Assembly: GCA_030491005.1 (NCBI GenBank) | Contig: JAKZMJ010000021.1 | Coordinates: forward strand, 1-64,000 | DNA length: 64,000 nucleotides | Source: Sulfurospirillum sp. | Lineage (GTDB): Bacteria > Campylobacterota > Campylobacteria > Campylobacterales > Arcobacteraceae | Reading direction: 5' to 3' | Shown: positions 26,730 to 35,482 of the stretch, in pieces | Layout of the letters: each line of letters begins with the position of its first letter | How positions within the stretch are numbered: position 1 is the first letter of the stretch | The notes under the pieces: generated by a model | Database searches by the model: none | The model's input: only the letters and a program-made list of their open reading frames with translations | Told to the model about the DNA's origin: nothing | Made by a program: the position numbers and the translations under genes

Positions 26730-28354
26730 AAGTGATATGCTTATTAAGCCATGTGAACTAAGAAATACTATTACAAAACTTAAAAATGAAGATGAATATA
26801 CTCTTTTATTAGATATAACAGTAATTGATTATTTAGAATATCCAGATGTAACACAAAGTAGATTTGCAATAATATATATATTAAGACATAAAGATTTTAA
26901 AAAGCATTTAGTAATAAAAGCATTTATAGATGATGATAAGTTAGAAATTGCTTCAATAAGCGATTTATTTTATTCAGCTAATTGGGGTGAAAGAGAAGCT
27001 TTTGATCAATACGGTATTTGTTTTTTAAATCATCCAAATTTAAAAAGAGTTTTAAATCATCATCAATTTATAGGTTATCCTTTAAGAAAAGATTACGAAA
27101 TTACTAAAGGTCAACTATGTACACATACTGAAGATTTGATGGATGAAATGACTCCTTTATTAAAATCTTATGGATATGATGATGAAGAACTTGACGAATT
27201 AATGTTCTTAAATGTAGGTCCTTCACATCCAGCTTCACATGGAACTATAAGAAACTTTGTTGCTATGGAAGGTGAAAGTATAAAAGCATGTGTAACAGAA
27301 ATAGGATACTTACATAGAGGTTTTGAAAAATCCTGTGAAACTCATACTTATTCACAAATAGTGCCTTATACAGACAGGCTTAATTATTGTTCTGCTATTT
27401 TAAATAACATTGGTTATTGTAAAGCAATTGAAGAAATGTTAGATATTGATATAACTCCACGAGCTAAATTTATTAGAATAATCATAGGTGAATTAAATAG
27501 AATTATGGATCATTTAGTATGCAATGGTGCTAATTTAGTTGATTTAGGAGGACTTACAAATTTTTGGTATTTATTTGCACCAAGAGATAAAGCTTATGAT
27601 TTACTTTCAAAATTAACAGGTGCAAGACTTACAAATACTTATACAAAAATTGGTGGTTTACAGTTTGATTTATATGATGGTTTTGCTTATGATTTAAGTG
27701 AAGTTTTAAAAGAAGTTGAAATAGCAATACATGATTCTTTATCTTTAATAGAGCATAATAAAATCTTTTTAGATAGAACTCAAAATGTGGGTGTCATTGA
27801 TTCTACATTTGCACTTGAAGCAGGAATAACTGGCCCTAATTTAAGAGCATCTGGAATTGCTTATGATATTAGAAAAGATAAGCCATATTATGGTTATGAA
27901 AATTTTGATTTTGATGTTGTTGTTGGTTCTTGTGGTGATGTATATGATAGAGTTATGCTTAGATTTGAAGAAATGAGACAAAGTATAAGAATTATTAGAC
28001 AAGCTATGAAAGAATTACCAAGTGGAGCTATAAATGTAGATAGACCTGATATCATATTACCACAAAAAAGATGTATATGGTAATATTGAAGGTTTAATGA
28101 ATCAATTTAAACTTACATTTGAAGGTATTAAAGTTCCAAAAGGTGAACATTATAGTGCCACTGAAGCTGGCAATGGAGAACTTGGTTTTTATGTTATTAG
28201 TGATGGTTCTGGAAAACCATATAAGATTAAATGTCGACCACCATGTTTTTATGCACTTGCTGCTTATTCTAAAATAGTTACAAATTCAATGTTAGCAGAT
28301 AGTGTTGTTACTATGGCTAGTATGAACTTTATTGCAGGGGAGTTTGACAGATAA
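26722..28354 (+). CDS. nuoCD: NADH-quinone oxidoreductase subunit CD fusion (frameshifted near 28064-28069)
   Basis: From the ATG at 26722 the first ~130 residues are NuoC-like (YSANWGEREAFDQYGI; HPNLKRVLNH). The rest is NuoD (MFLNVGPSHPASHGTIRN, then YTDRLNYCSA and RIIIGELNRIMDHL), so the two subunits are fused as in E. coli. The frame stops at 28083 after an A6 run (28064-28069). Removing one A continues into YGNIEGLMNQFKLTFEG and on to the stop at 28352-28354, giving about 543 residues. The downstream part as given would only start at ATG 28097. It is a second homopolymer indel in the operon. Confidence 0.8.
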
Positions 28355-28836
28355 TGAATACATTTGAATATACTAGAGAAAATGAAGAAAAGTTTCAAGA
28401 ACATTTAAAAAAATACCCAAATTCAAATTGTGCCTTATTACCTGCTTTATGGTTAGTGCAAGAACAGATAAATTGGATTAGTCCCGAAGCTATGATTTAT
28501 GTTGCAAAAAAACTAGACAAATCACCTGCTGAAGTTTATAGTTTTGCTACATTTTATACTATGTTTAATTTAAAACCAATTGGAACTTATCATATAGAAT
28601 TATGCAAAACTTTATCTTGCATGTTAAGAGGTTCAAGGGAACTTAAAAAGTTTATTAAAGATACCATTGGTATAAATCCTGGGCAAACTAGCAAAGATGG
28701 AAAGTTTCATTTAAGTGAAGTAGAATGTTTAGGAGCTTGTGGAGGTGCACCTATGTTTGCATTAAATGGAGTTTATCATGAAAATCAGAGTATAGATTTG
28801 CTAGATAAACTTATAAAGGAATGTAAATCATGCTAG
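28354..28836 (+). CDS. nuoE: NADH-quinone oxidoreductase subunit E
   Basis: This 160-residue thioredoxin-fold subunit has the [2Fe-2S] cluster N1a ligands in LCKTLSCMLRG (about 87-97) and CLGACGGAP (about 129-137). With NuoF it forms the NADH-oxidising tip of complex I. Its presence separates this organism from Campylobacter and Helicobacter, which replace NuoE/F. The ATG overlaps the nuoCD stop by one base. Confidence 0.95.
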   Translation: MNTFEYTRENEEKFQEHLKKYPNSNCALLPALWLVQEQINWISPEAMIYVAKKLDKSPAEVYSFATFYTMFNLKPIGTYHIELCKTLSCMLRGSRELKKFIKDTIGINPGQTSKDGKFHLSEVECLGACGGAPMFALNGVYHENQSIDLLDKLIKECKSC

Positions 28837-30080
28837 TAAAAGTTGTTAGTAAAAATTTTGACATTCCAAACTCTCATACTTTAGAAGTTGCACAAAAAAA
28901 TGGTAGGTATTCTTCACTTAAAAAACTTTTTTCACAAAAACCTGAAGATATTATTGATGAAGTTGTAAAATCAGGATTAAGAGGTAAAGGTGGAGGTGGA
29001 GCTCCTTGTGGTTCAAAATGGCTTTTAATGCCAAAAGACAATCCAAATCCTGCTTATTTAATAGTAAATGGAGATGAGAGTGAACCAGGTACTTTTAAAG
29101 ATAGACAAATTTTCCAATACGATCCTCATTTATTAATTGAAGGTATCATTTGTTCGTGTTATGCTATTAATTCTCATGACGCTTATATTTATATAAGAGG
29201 TGAGTATAAGTTTTTCATCGATAGAGTAAATGATGCTATAAATGAAGCTTATAAAGCTGGTATTATTGGGCAAAAAGTTTTAGGTAATGATTATAGAATT
29301 GATATAAGAGTTCATAGGGGTGGAGGTGCATATATTTGTGGTGAAAAATCTGCTCTTATTGAATCTCTTGAAGGCAAACGTGGACATCCTAGATTGAAAC
29401 CTCATAAAAAAGAATGTGAATGGTTTTTTGATAATCCCGCTACTGTTAATAATGTAGAAACAATTGCTACTGTTCCTTTTATTATTGATCAAGGATATGA
29501 AGCATATAGAGCTTATGGAACAAAAAACTCACCTGGAACTATGTTATTTGGTATTAGTGGTGCTGTTAAAAACCCTGGAATTTATGAACTAGCTTTTGGG
29601 AATAAAATGATAAACTTTTTAAATGATATTGGTGGAGGTATGCAAGAAGGTAAAAAGTTAAAAGCTATTATTCCTGGAGGTTCATCTTGCCCTATTTTAA
29701 CTGCCAAAGAAGTTAATGAAGCTGTATTGGACTATGAGTCAATGTGGGACATTGGCTCAACTTTAGGAACAGGAGGCATGATAGTAATTGATGAAGATAC
29801 TTCCATGCTTGATGTTGCTAAAAATTTAATTGAATTTTATCATCATGAATCTTGTGGACAATGTACACCTTGTAGAGAAGGAACATCTTGGATTAATAAG
29901 ATTTTAAAAGATATTATTGAAGGCAAAGGAGATGAAAAATCTTTAGATACTATTTTAGATGTTTGTGAAACACTAAATGGTAAAACAATTTGTGTTTTTG
30001 CACCAGCTGTTAAAGATATTATAAAAAGTATTGTAGAAAAATTTAGGAATGAATTTGTAAAAGAATTAAAAATAAATTAA
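28830..30080 (+). CDS. nuoF: NADH-quinone oxidoreductase subunit F (NADH and FMN binding)
   Basis: This 416-residue subunit has the NADH-site GLRGKGGGGAPCGSKW (about 49-64), FMN-binding NGDESEPGTFKDR (about 80-92), and the [4Fe-4S] N3 ligands ESCGQCTPCREGT (about 343-355) plus Cys near 389. It overlaps nuoE by 7 bases. The usual GLRGRGGAGFP is here GLRGKGGGGAP, a mild variant of the glycine-rich loop. Confidence 0.95.
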   Translation: MLVKVVSKNFDIPNSHTLEVAQKNGRYSSLKKLFSQKPEDIIDEVVKSGLRGKGGGGAPCGSKWLLMPKDNPNPAYLIVNGDESEPGTFKDRQIFQYDPHLLIEGIICSCYAINSHDAYIYIRGEYKFFIDRVNDAINEAYKAGIIGQKVLGNDYRIDIRVHRGGGAYICGEKSALIESLEGKRGHPRLKPHKKECEWFFDNPATVNNVETIATVPFIIDQGYEAYRAYGTKNSPGTMLFGISGAVKNPGIYELAFGNKMINFLNDIGGGMQEGKKLKAIIPGGSSCPILTAKEVNEAVLDYESMWDIGSTLGTGGMIVIDEDTSMLDVAKNLIEFYHHESCGQCTPCREGTSWINKILKDIIEGKGDEKSLDTILDVCETLNGKTICVFAPAVKDIIKSIVEKFRNEFVKELKIN

Positions 30081-30095
30081 ATTTAAAGGAATAAT

Positions 30096-31382
30096 ATGAA
30101 AAAAGACACATTTACTCTAACAGACAATAGAAGTGGAAAATCCTACGAATATCCAATATTAGATGGAACAAGAGGTCCAAGTGTAGTTGACATTCGTACA
30201 TTTTATAAAGATACAGGAATGTTTACATTTGATCCTGGTTATACTTCAACAGCAGCTTGTAACTCAAAAATTACTTTTATAGATGGTGAAAAATCAGAAT
30301 TAAAATATAGAGGTCATGATATAGCTGATTTAGCTGGTAAACATTCTTTTTTAGATGTTTGTTATATGTTAATGAGAGGTAGACTTCCTTCTGCTACAGA
30401 ATCAAAAGGTTTTGATTTAGAAATTAGACACAGATCTTTTGTTCATGAAGGTTTAATTAGATTATTTGATGCTTTTCCAGATCACGCTCACCCAATGGCA
30501 ACATTAGGATCTGCTGTTATGGCTCTTGCTACATTTTATAAAGAACATTTAAATTTAGAAGATGAAAATCAGTTTAAAGAAATGAGAAGAAGAATCATAG
30601 CAAAGATGCCTACAATTGCAGCTATGGCTTATAGAAATTCAATAGGTGTTCCACTAATTTATCCAGATGTAGATAGATATTTTACTGAAAACTTCTTATA
30701 TATGTTAAGAGCTTATCCAGGTGGAAAGATGAAAAATATAGGCGATGGACTTAATGAAGAAATAAAACAAGTTGAAGTAGATGCACTAGATGCAATTTTT
30801 ACACTTCATGCAGATCATGAACAAAATGCTTCAACAACAACAGTGCGAAATGTAGCATCAACAGAAGCTCACCCTTATGTGGCAATTGCTTCAGGAATTG
30901 CAGCTTTATGGGGTTCTGCTCATGGTGGGGCAAATGAGAAAGTAATGGATCAATTAAGATTAATTGGTGATATTAAAAATGTTGATACATATATATCTAA
31001 AGCAAAAGATAAAAACGATCCATTTAGATTAATGGGCTTTGGTCATAGAGTTTATAAAAATAGAGATCCTAGAGCTGAAGCATTAAAAGGCTTACAAGAT
31101 AAGTTAAAAGATGAATTAAATCTTGACTCTAAGTTATTAGATATTGCTGCTGCTGTTGAAAAAGCTGCTTTAAATGATGAATATTTTATAAAAAGAGGTT
31201 TATATCCAAATATTGATTTTTATTCAGGTGTTATATTAACAGCACTTAGAATTCCAGTTGAAATGTTTACACCAGTTTTTGTAATAGGAAGAACTGTTGG
31301 TTGGATTACACAATGGTCAGAATTAAAGCAAGACCCTACAACGAAAATAGCACGACCTAGACAATTATATACAGGTAAATAA
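30096..31382 (+). CDS. gltA: Citrate synthase
   Basis: This 428-residue hexameric-type (class II) citrate synthase has catalytic residues in SAHGGANEKVMD (about 271-282), MGFGHRVYKNRDPRA (about 311-325) and the Asp in NIDFYSG (about 369-375). It condenses oxaloacetate and acetyl-CoA to open the TCA cycle. It lies inside the nuo operon, 15 bases after nuoF and 35 bases before nuoG, on the same strand. It is probably cotranscribed, tying NADH-producing and NADH-consuming steps together. Full length with a good AAAGGA ribosome site. Confidence 0.95.
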   Translation: MKKDTFTLTDNRSGKSYEYPILDGTRGPSVVDIRTFYKDTGMFTFDPGYTSTAACNSKITFIDGEKSELKYRGHDIADLAGKHSFLDVCYMLMRGRLPSATESKGFDLEIRHRSFVHEGLIRLFDAFPDHAHPMATLGSAVMALATFYKEHLNLEDENQFKEMRRRIIAKMPTIAAMAYRNSIGVPLIYPDVDRYFTENFLYMLRAYPGGKMKNIGDGLNEEIKQVEVDALDAIFTLHADHEQNASTTTVRNVASTEAHPYVAIASGIAALWGSAHGGANEKVMDQLRLIGDIKNVDTYISKAKDKNDPFRLMGFGHRVYKNRDPRAEALKGLQDKLKDELNLDSKLLDIAAAVEKAALNDEYFIKRGLYPNIDFYSGVILTALRIPVEMFTPVFVIGRTVGWITQWSELKQDPTTKIARPRQLYTGK

Positions 31383-31417
31383 AAATACTTACTTGTATAA
31401 AAAGGAGTTTATAACAA

Positions 31418-32854
31418 ATGAGTGAAATGGTTAAGATATCAGTAAACAATGTTCAAATTGAAGCATTAGAAAATTCTTTATTAATAGATGTTTTGATAAA
31501 TAAAGATATTAATATTCCTCATTTTTGTTATCATCAAGCTTTAGGAAAAGATGGAAATTGTAGAATGTGTATGGTTGAAATTGAAGGTCAAAAAAGACCA
31601 CAAATTTCATGCAATACCTTAGTGAAAAATGATATGATTGTAAGAACAGTTGGTGAAAAAATTGAAAAAGTAAGACGAGATATTTTAGAACTTGAACTTT
31701 TAAACCACCCAATTGATTGTCCTACTTGTGATCAAGCAGGTGAGTGTAAATTACAAGATTATTATATGCAAAGTGGATTTTATGAATCACGTATAAATGT
31801 AGAACTTAAAAATAATGAGAAAAAAAGAATTGATTTAGGTTCTAATGTTATGTTAGATCAAGAAAGATGTGTTCTTTGTACAAGATGTACAAGGTTTTGT
31901 TCTGATATTACTAAAACAAATGAATTAGTTGTACTAAATAGAACAGATCATTCCGTAATAGGTACTTTTCCTGGAATGCCACTAAATAATCCTTATGCTA
32001 TGAACGTAGTTGATTTATGTCCTGTTGGAGCATTAACTAGTAAAGATTTTAGATTTAAACAAAGAGTTTGGTTTTTAGAATCTTTTAATGCTATTTGTAA
32101 TTTATGTTCAAAAGGATGTAATATTATAGTTGATCATAGAAAAGAGAAATATAAAGATGACCAAGTTTTTAGATTCAGACCAAGAAGAAATGATGAAGTT
32201 AATGGGCATTTTATATGTGATGAGGGAAGATTATCTTATAAATTACAAAATGAAAATAGATTTTTAGATATTAAATCAAATTTAGAAATAAATACATTAG
32301 ATACAGCTATGTCTCAAATATATGACTTAATACAACACAATAGTAAAATATTATTTCTTTTAGGACCAAATTTATCATATGAAGAAATGTACAATATTAA
32401 AAATGTATCTAAAATATTAAATGCAAATATTTCAGGCTATGTACCTACATATATTGATGAAAGTTTTAAAGATGATTTTTTACGAACAAACGATAAGTCA
32501 TCAAATCAAGCTTCATTCAAGGAATTAGGTATTAGTCAAGATAAAAATTCTTTTACTTATTTTTTAAACTATTCTACTTTATTAATTATTCTTGATAATA
32601 ATTATTTTGATACAAATATTCATAAATTAAAAAACAAAAAAGTCATTTCATTTTTTGCACACAAATGCCCCAGTATTACACAATCAGATATTTCTATACC
32701 TATTGCTTCTTTTCATGAAAAAAGTGGTACATATATAAATTCTTTAGGTATTAAGCAAAAGGTGGTTTCTAAAATGAAGAAAAATACTCCATCATATTCT
32801 ATAAATTCTATAATTGAGTCTTTAAAAACAATTATTGAAAAAGGTACTTTATGA
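31418..32854 (+). CDS. nuoG: NADH-quinone oxidoreductase subunit G, short form
   Basis: This 478-residue protein has an N-terminal ferredoxin domain with CYHQALGKDGNCRMCMVE (about 37-54), the His-Cys cluster HPIDCPTCDQAGECKLQ (about 98-114), 4Fe-4S CVLCTRCTRFC (about 149-159) with CPVGAL, and CNLCSKGCNI (about 226-235). The C-terminal molybdopterin-like domain is reduced to about 200 residues, against about 500-700 in typical NuoG. The electron-wire clusters are kept. Stop and nuoH start overlap by 4 bases, so the shortness is not an obvious frameshift. Confidence 0.9.
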   Translation: MSEMVKISVNNVQIEALENSLLIDVLINKDINIPHFCYHQALGKDGNCRMCMVEIEGQKRPQISCNTLVKNDMIVRTVGEKIEKVRRDILELELLNHPIDCPTCDQAGECKLQDYYMQSGFYESRINVELKNNEKKRIDLGSNVMLDQERCVLCTRCTRFCSDITKTNELVVLNRTDHSVIGTFPGMPLNNPYAMNVVDLCPVGALTSKDFRFKQRVWFLESFNAICNLCSKGCNIIVDHRKEKYKDDQVFRFRPRRNDEVNGHFICDEGRLSYKLQNENRFLDIKSNLEINTLDTAMSQIYDLIQHNSKILFLLGPNLSYEEMYNIKNVSKILNANISGYVPTYIDESFKDDFLRTNDKSSNQASFKELGISQDKNSFTYFLNYSTLLIILDNNYFDTNIHKLKNKKVISFFAHKCPSITQSDISIPIASFHEKSGTYINSLGIKQKVVSKMKKNTPSYSINSIIESLKTIIEKGTL

Positions 32855-34134
32855 GTTTTGTTTCTATAATTATTATTATCGTGAATATACTTTTAGCTGT
32901 TATATTAGCAGTTGGAACAACACCTATTATGGTTTGGTGGGAGCGAAGAATTGCTGGATTAATTCAAGATAGAATGGGACCAAATAGAGCTTCTGTAGGA
33001 GGCATTCGCTTAGGTGGATTAATCCAAAGTTTTGCTGATATGTTTAAACTTATATTTAAAGAAGATTTTACTTCTTCACATATTAAATATAAATTTTTCT
33101 TTACTATTGCACCTGCTATTGTATTTATGTGTTCATTTTTAACTTTTGCAGTCATTCCTTTTGCAGATGTTTTAATTATAAATGATGTTTCATATATAAT
33201 GCAAGCAATACCAACACACTTAGGAATAATGTGGTTTTTAGCTTATGCTGGACTTGCTACTTATGGTATTATTTTAGGTGGTTATGCATCTCAGAGTAAA
33301 TATGGGCTTTTAGGATCAATTAGAGCAGCTGCTCAAGTTATATCTTATGAAGCAGCCATGGCATTAGCAGTTGTATCTATGTTATTATCTTATGGTTCTA
33401 TACATTTAACACATATGGTTCAAGCTCAAGGAGGTGTTGTATTTGGTTTTATTCCTGCTTGGGGAATTTTTATTCAACCTTTAGCAGCTCTTATATTTAT
33501 AGTCTGCGCTTTTGCTGAAACAAATAGAGCCCCTTTTGATATAGCTGAAGGGGAGAGTGAAATAGTTGCAGGTTACCATACAGAATATTCAGCTATGAGA
33601 TTTGGTTTGTTCCAAGTTGGTGAATATGCTGCGATGAGTGCATCATCAGCAATTATCGTGACTTTATTCTTTGGTGGATTTCAAATACCGTGGCTTGATA
33701 CGCAAAGTTTACAAAATAATATCACTTATATTATTTATGCTATTTTAGCAATACTACCAATAAGTGTATTTTTTCTAAATAAATGGATGAAAAAAAATTA
33801 TATATGGAAAGATAAAAATGATTTAAGATTTAAAGAAGGAAAGATTTTAATCATAGCTTTTTGGAGTATCACTATACTTATTATGTCTATTCTATCTTTA
33901 TACTTATTCTTAGGTTTAGGTGAAAATGAGACAAATATTATTACTGCTGTAATACAAATTTCAACTTTTTTAATTAAATTTTTTATGATGAATTTTGTAT
34001 TTATTTGGATTAGATGGACTTTATTAAGATTTAGATATGACCAACTTCAAATGTTAGGTTGGAAAGTATTATTGCCTTTATCTCTTTTAAACATTATTGT
34101 AACTGCAACATTTATTGTTGTAAAAGGAGCATAA
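32851..34134 (+). CDS. nuoH: NADH-quinone oxidoreductase subunit H
   Basis: This 427-residue membrane subunit forms much of the quinone-binding site. It has about eight to nine membrane helices, the conserved WWERRIAGLIQDRMGPNR (about 30-47), and AETNRAPFDIAEGESEIVAGYH (about 220-241; the acidic loop lining the quinone channel). It is longer at the C-terminus than the usual 320-330 residues, with two added helices. It overlaps nuoG by 4 bases. Confidence 0.95.
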   Translation: MSFVSIIIIIVNILLAVILAVGTTPIMVWWERRIAGLIQDRMGPNRASVGGIRLGGLIQSFADMFKLIFKEDFTSSHIKYKFFFTIAPAIVFMCSFLTFAVIPFADVLIINDVSYIMQAIPTHLGIMWFLAYAGLATYGIILGGYASQSKYGLLGSIRAAAQVISYEAAMALAVVSMLLSYGSIHLTHMVQAQGGVVFGFIPAWGIFIQPLAALIFIVCAFAETNRAPFDIAEGESEIVAGYHTEYSAMRFGLFQVGEYAAMSASSAIIVTLFFGGFQIPWLDTQSLQNNITYIIYAILAILPISVFFLNKWMKKNYIWKDKNDLRFKEGKILIIAFWSITILIMSILSLYLFLGLGENETNIITAVIQISTFLIKFFMMNFVFIWIRWTLLRFRYDQLQMLGWKVLLPLSLLNIIVTATFIVVKGA

Positions 34135-34135
34135 G

Positions 34136-34654
34136 ATGGGAATAAAAATTGTTCCACGACATGGTCAATCTTTAAAAGATAAATTATATCTTCCTGCTAT
34201 ATTTGGAGGTATGAAAACAACATTCTCTCACTTTAGCAAGAATTTAAGAAATATGGATAATGTAAAAACAATGCAATATCCAGAAGTTCAACCAGATGAT
34301 ATCACTGAAAGATATAGGGGTGTTCACAGACTTACAAAATGGGAAGATGAAAGTGAAAAATGTGTTGCTTGTTATATGTGTGCAACTGCATGTCCTGCTG
34401 ATTGTATTTTCATTGAAGCCCAAGAAAGATTTGATGGTAAAGCAGAAAAAAGACCAAAAGAATTTAAAATTGATTTATTAGAATGTGTATATTGTAGTTA
34501 TTGTGTACAAGCTTGTCCTTGTGATGCAATTAGGATGGATACAGGTATTTTTTCCTTAACTGGTTCTTCAAGAGAAGAGTTTGTTTTAGATAAAAAACAA
34601 CTTATGGCAAATGAGAGATCAAAAGATTTTTCAAAGGATACTAATAATGATTGA
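34136..34654 (+). CDS. nuoI: NADH-quinone oxidoreductase subunit I
   Basis: This 172-residue ferredoxin-like subunit has two [4Fe-4S] motifs, CVACYMCATACPADC (about 78-92) and CVYCSYCVQACPCDAI (about 119-134). The second Cys-Pro is followed by CDA instead of the usual VDA or TEA. It relays electrons from NuoG to NuoB. Overlaps nuoJ by 8 bases. Confidence 0.95.
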   Translation: MGIKIVPRHGQSLKDKLYLPAIFGGMKTTFSHFSKNLRNMDNVKTMQYPEVQPDDITERYRGVHRLTKWEDESEKCVACYMCATACPADCIFIEAQERFDGKAEKRPKEFKIDLLECVYCSYCVQACPCDAIRMDTGIFSLTGSSREEFVLDKKQLMANERSKDFSKDTNND

Positions 34655-35162
34655 TATTATATTTGTAGGTCTTAGTACATTTGCAATAATTGGTGCTATT
34701 ATTATGTTGTTTTATAAAAACCCAATGTTTAGTGCTTTGGGTTTATTAGTTTCTATGTTAAGTGTGGCTGGATTATTTGCCCTTCTTAATGCGACTTTTT
34801 TATTTATGGTTCAAATTATTGTTTATGCAGGAGCTGTCTTAACTTTGATTTTATTTATTTTAATGTTTTTAAACATACAAGAAGATAAATTACCAAAAGA
34901 ACCACAAAAAAATATTTTTATTTTTATTGGTGCTATTATTATGATACCTTTTAACTTTGTAATTTTAAAAGCTGTATCACAATTACCAAATTCTGATATG
35001 AGTATTATTGAAGGAACATTTGGAGATATAAAACCACTTGGTATGCAACTTTATAATAATTGGATTGTAGCTTTTGAGCTAATTTCAATTTTATTACTTG
35101 TGGCTTTAATTGGTGCAGTTATTTTAGCAAAAAGAAGAAAAACTAAAAGGAAAACTTTATGA
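34647..35162 (+). CDS. nuoJ: NADH-quinone oxidoreductase subunit J
   Basis: This membrane subunit is about 171 residues from the ATG at 34647, which has AAAGGA upstream and overlaps the nuoI stop. An in-frame start 36 bases earlier would add a polar leader and is unlikely. Five hydrophobic helices are visible, with the conserved VQIIVYAGAVLTLILF (third helix) that forms part of the coupling pathway. The stop overlaps the nuoK ATG (ATGA). Confidence 0.9.
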   Translation: MIDIIFVGLSTFAIIGAIIMLFYKNPMFSALGLLVSMLSVAGLFALLNATFLFMVQIIVYAGAVLTLILFILMFLNIQEDKLPKEPQKNIFIFIGAIIMIPFNFVILKAVSQLPNSDMSIIEGTFGDIKPLGMQLYNNWIVAFELISILLLVALIGAVILAKRRKTKRKTL

Positions 35163-35482
35163 TTTCTTTAAGCTCATTTGCTTTTGTTTCTATGATACTT
35201 TTTTCAATTGGGACTATTGGAGTTATTTCAAGAAGAAATATTTTTGTTATATATATGTCTATTGAGTTGATGTTAAACGGTGTTAATTTATTTTTAGTTA
35301 CATTTGCAAGATATCATTTTAATATGGATCCTCAAATTATAACAGTCATGGTAATTGCACTAGCAGCAGCTGAAGCTGCAATATTTTTATCTATTATAAT
35401 ACTTTTATATCGTTCTAAAAAATCACTTGATACTGATCTTTTTACCTCTTTATCACAAACACAAAGGGGTAAAAGTGAATAA
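35159..35482 (+). CDS. nuoK: NADH-quinone oxidoreductase subunit K
   Basis: This 107-residue three-helix membrane subunit has the two conserved helix glutamates: SIELMLNGVNL (about 36-46) and AAAEAAIFLSIIILLYR (about 70-86). They belong to the proton-coupling chain between NuoH and NuoN. Overlaps nuoJ by 4 bases and nuoL by 8 bases. Confidence 0.95.
   Translation: MISLSSFAFVSMILFSIGTIGVISRRNIFVIYMSIELMLNGVNLFLVTFARYHFNMDPQIITVMVIALAAAEAAIFLSIIILLYRSKKSLDTDLFTSLSQTQRGKSE

Noticed and set aside
28097..28354. Separate small gene of 85 residues downstream of nuoCD
   Set aside because: The product is the conserved C-terminal part of NuoD, separated only by a one-base indel.
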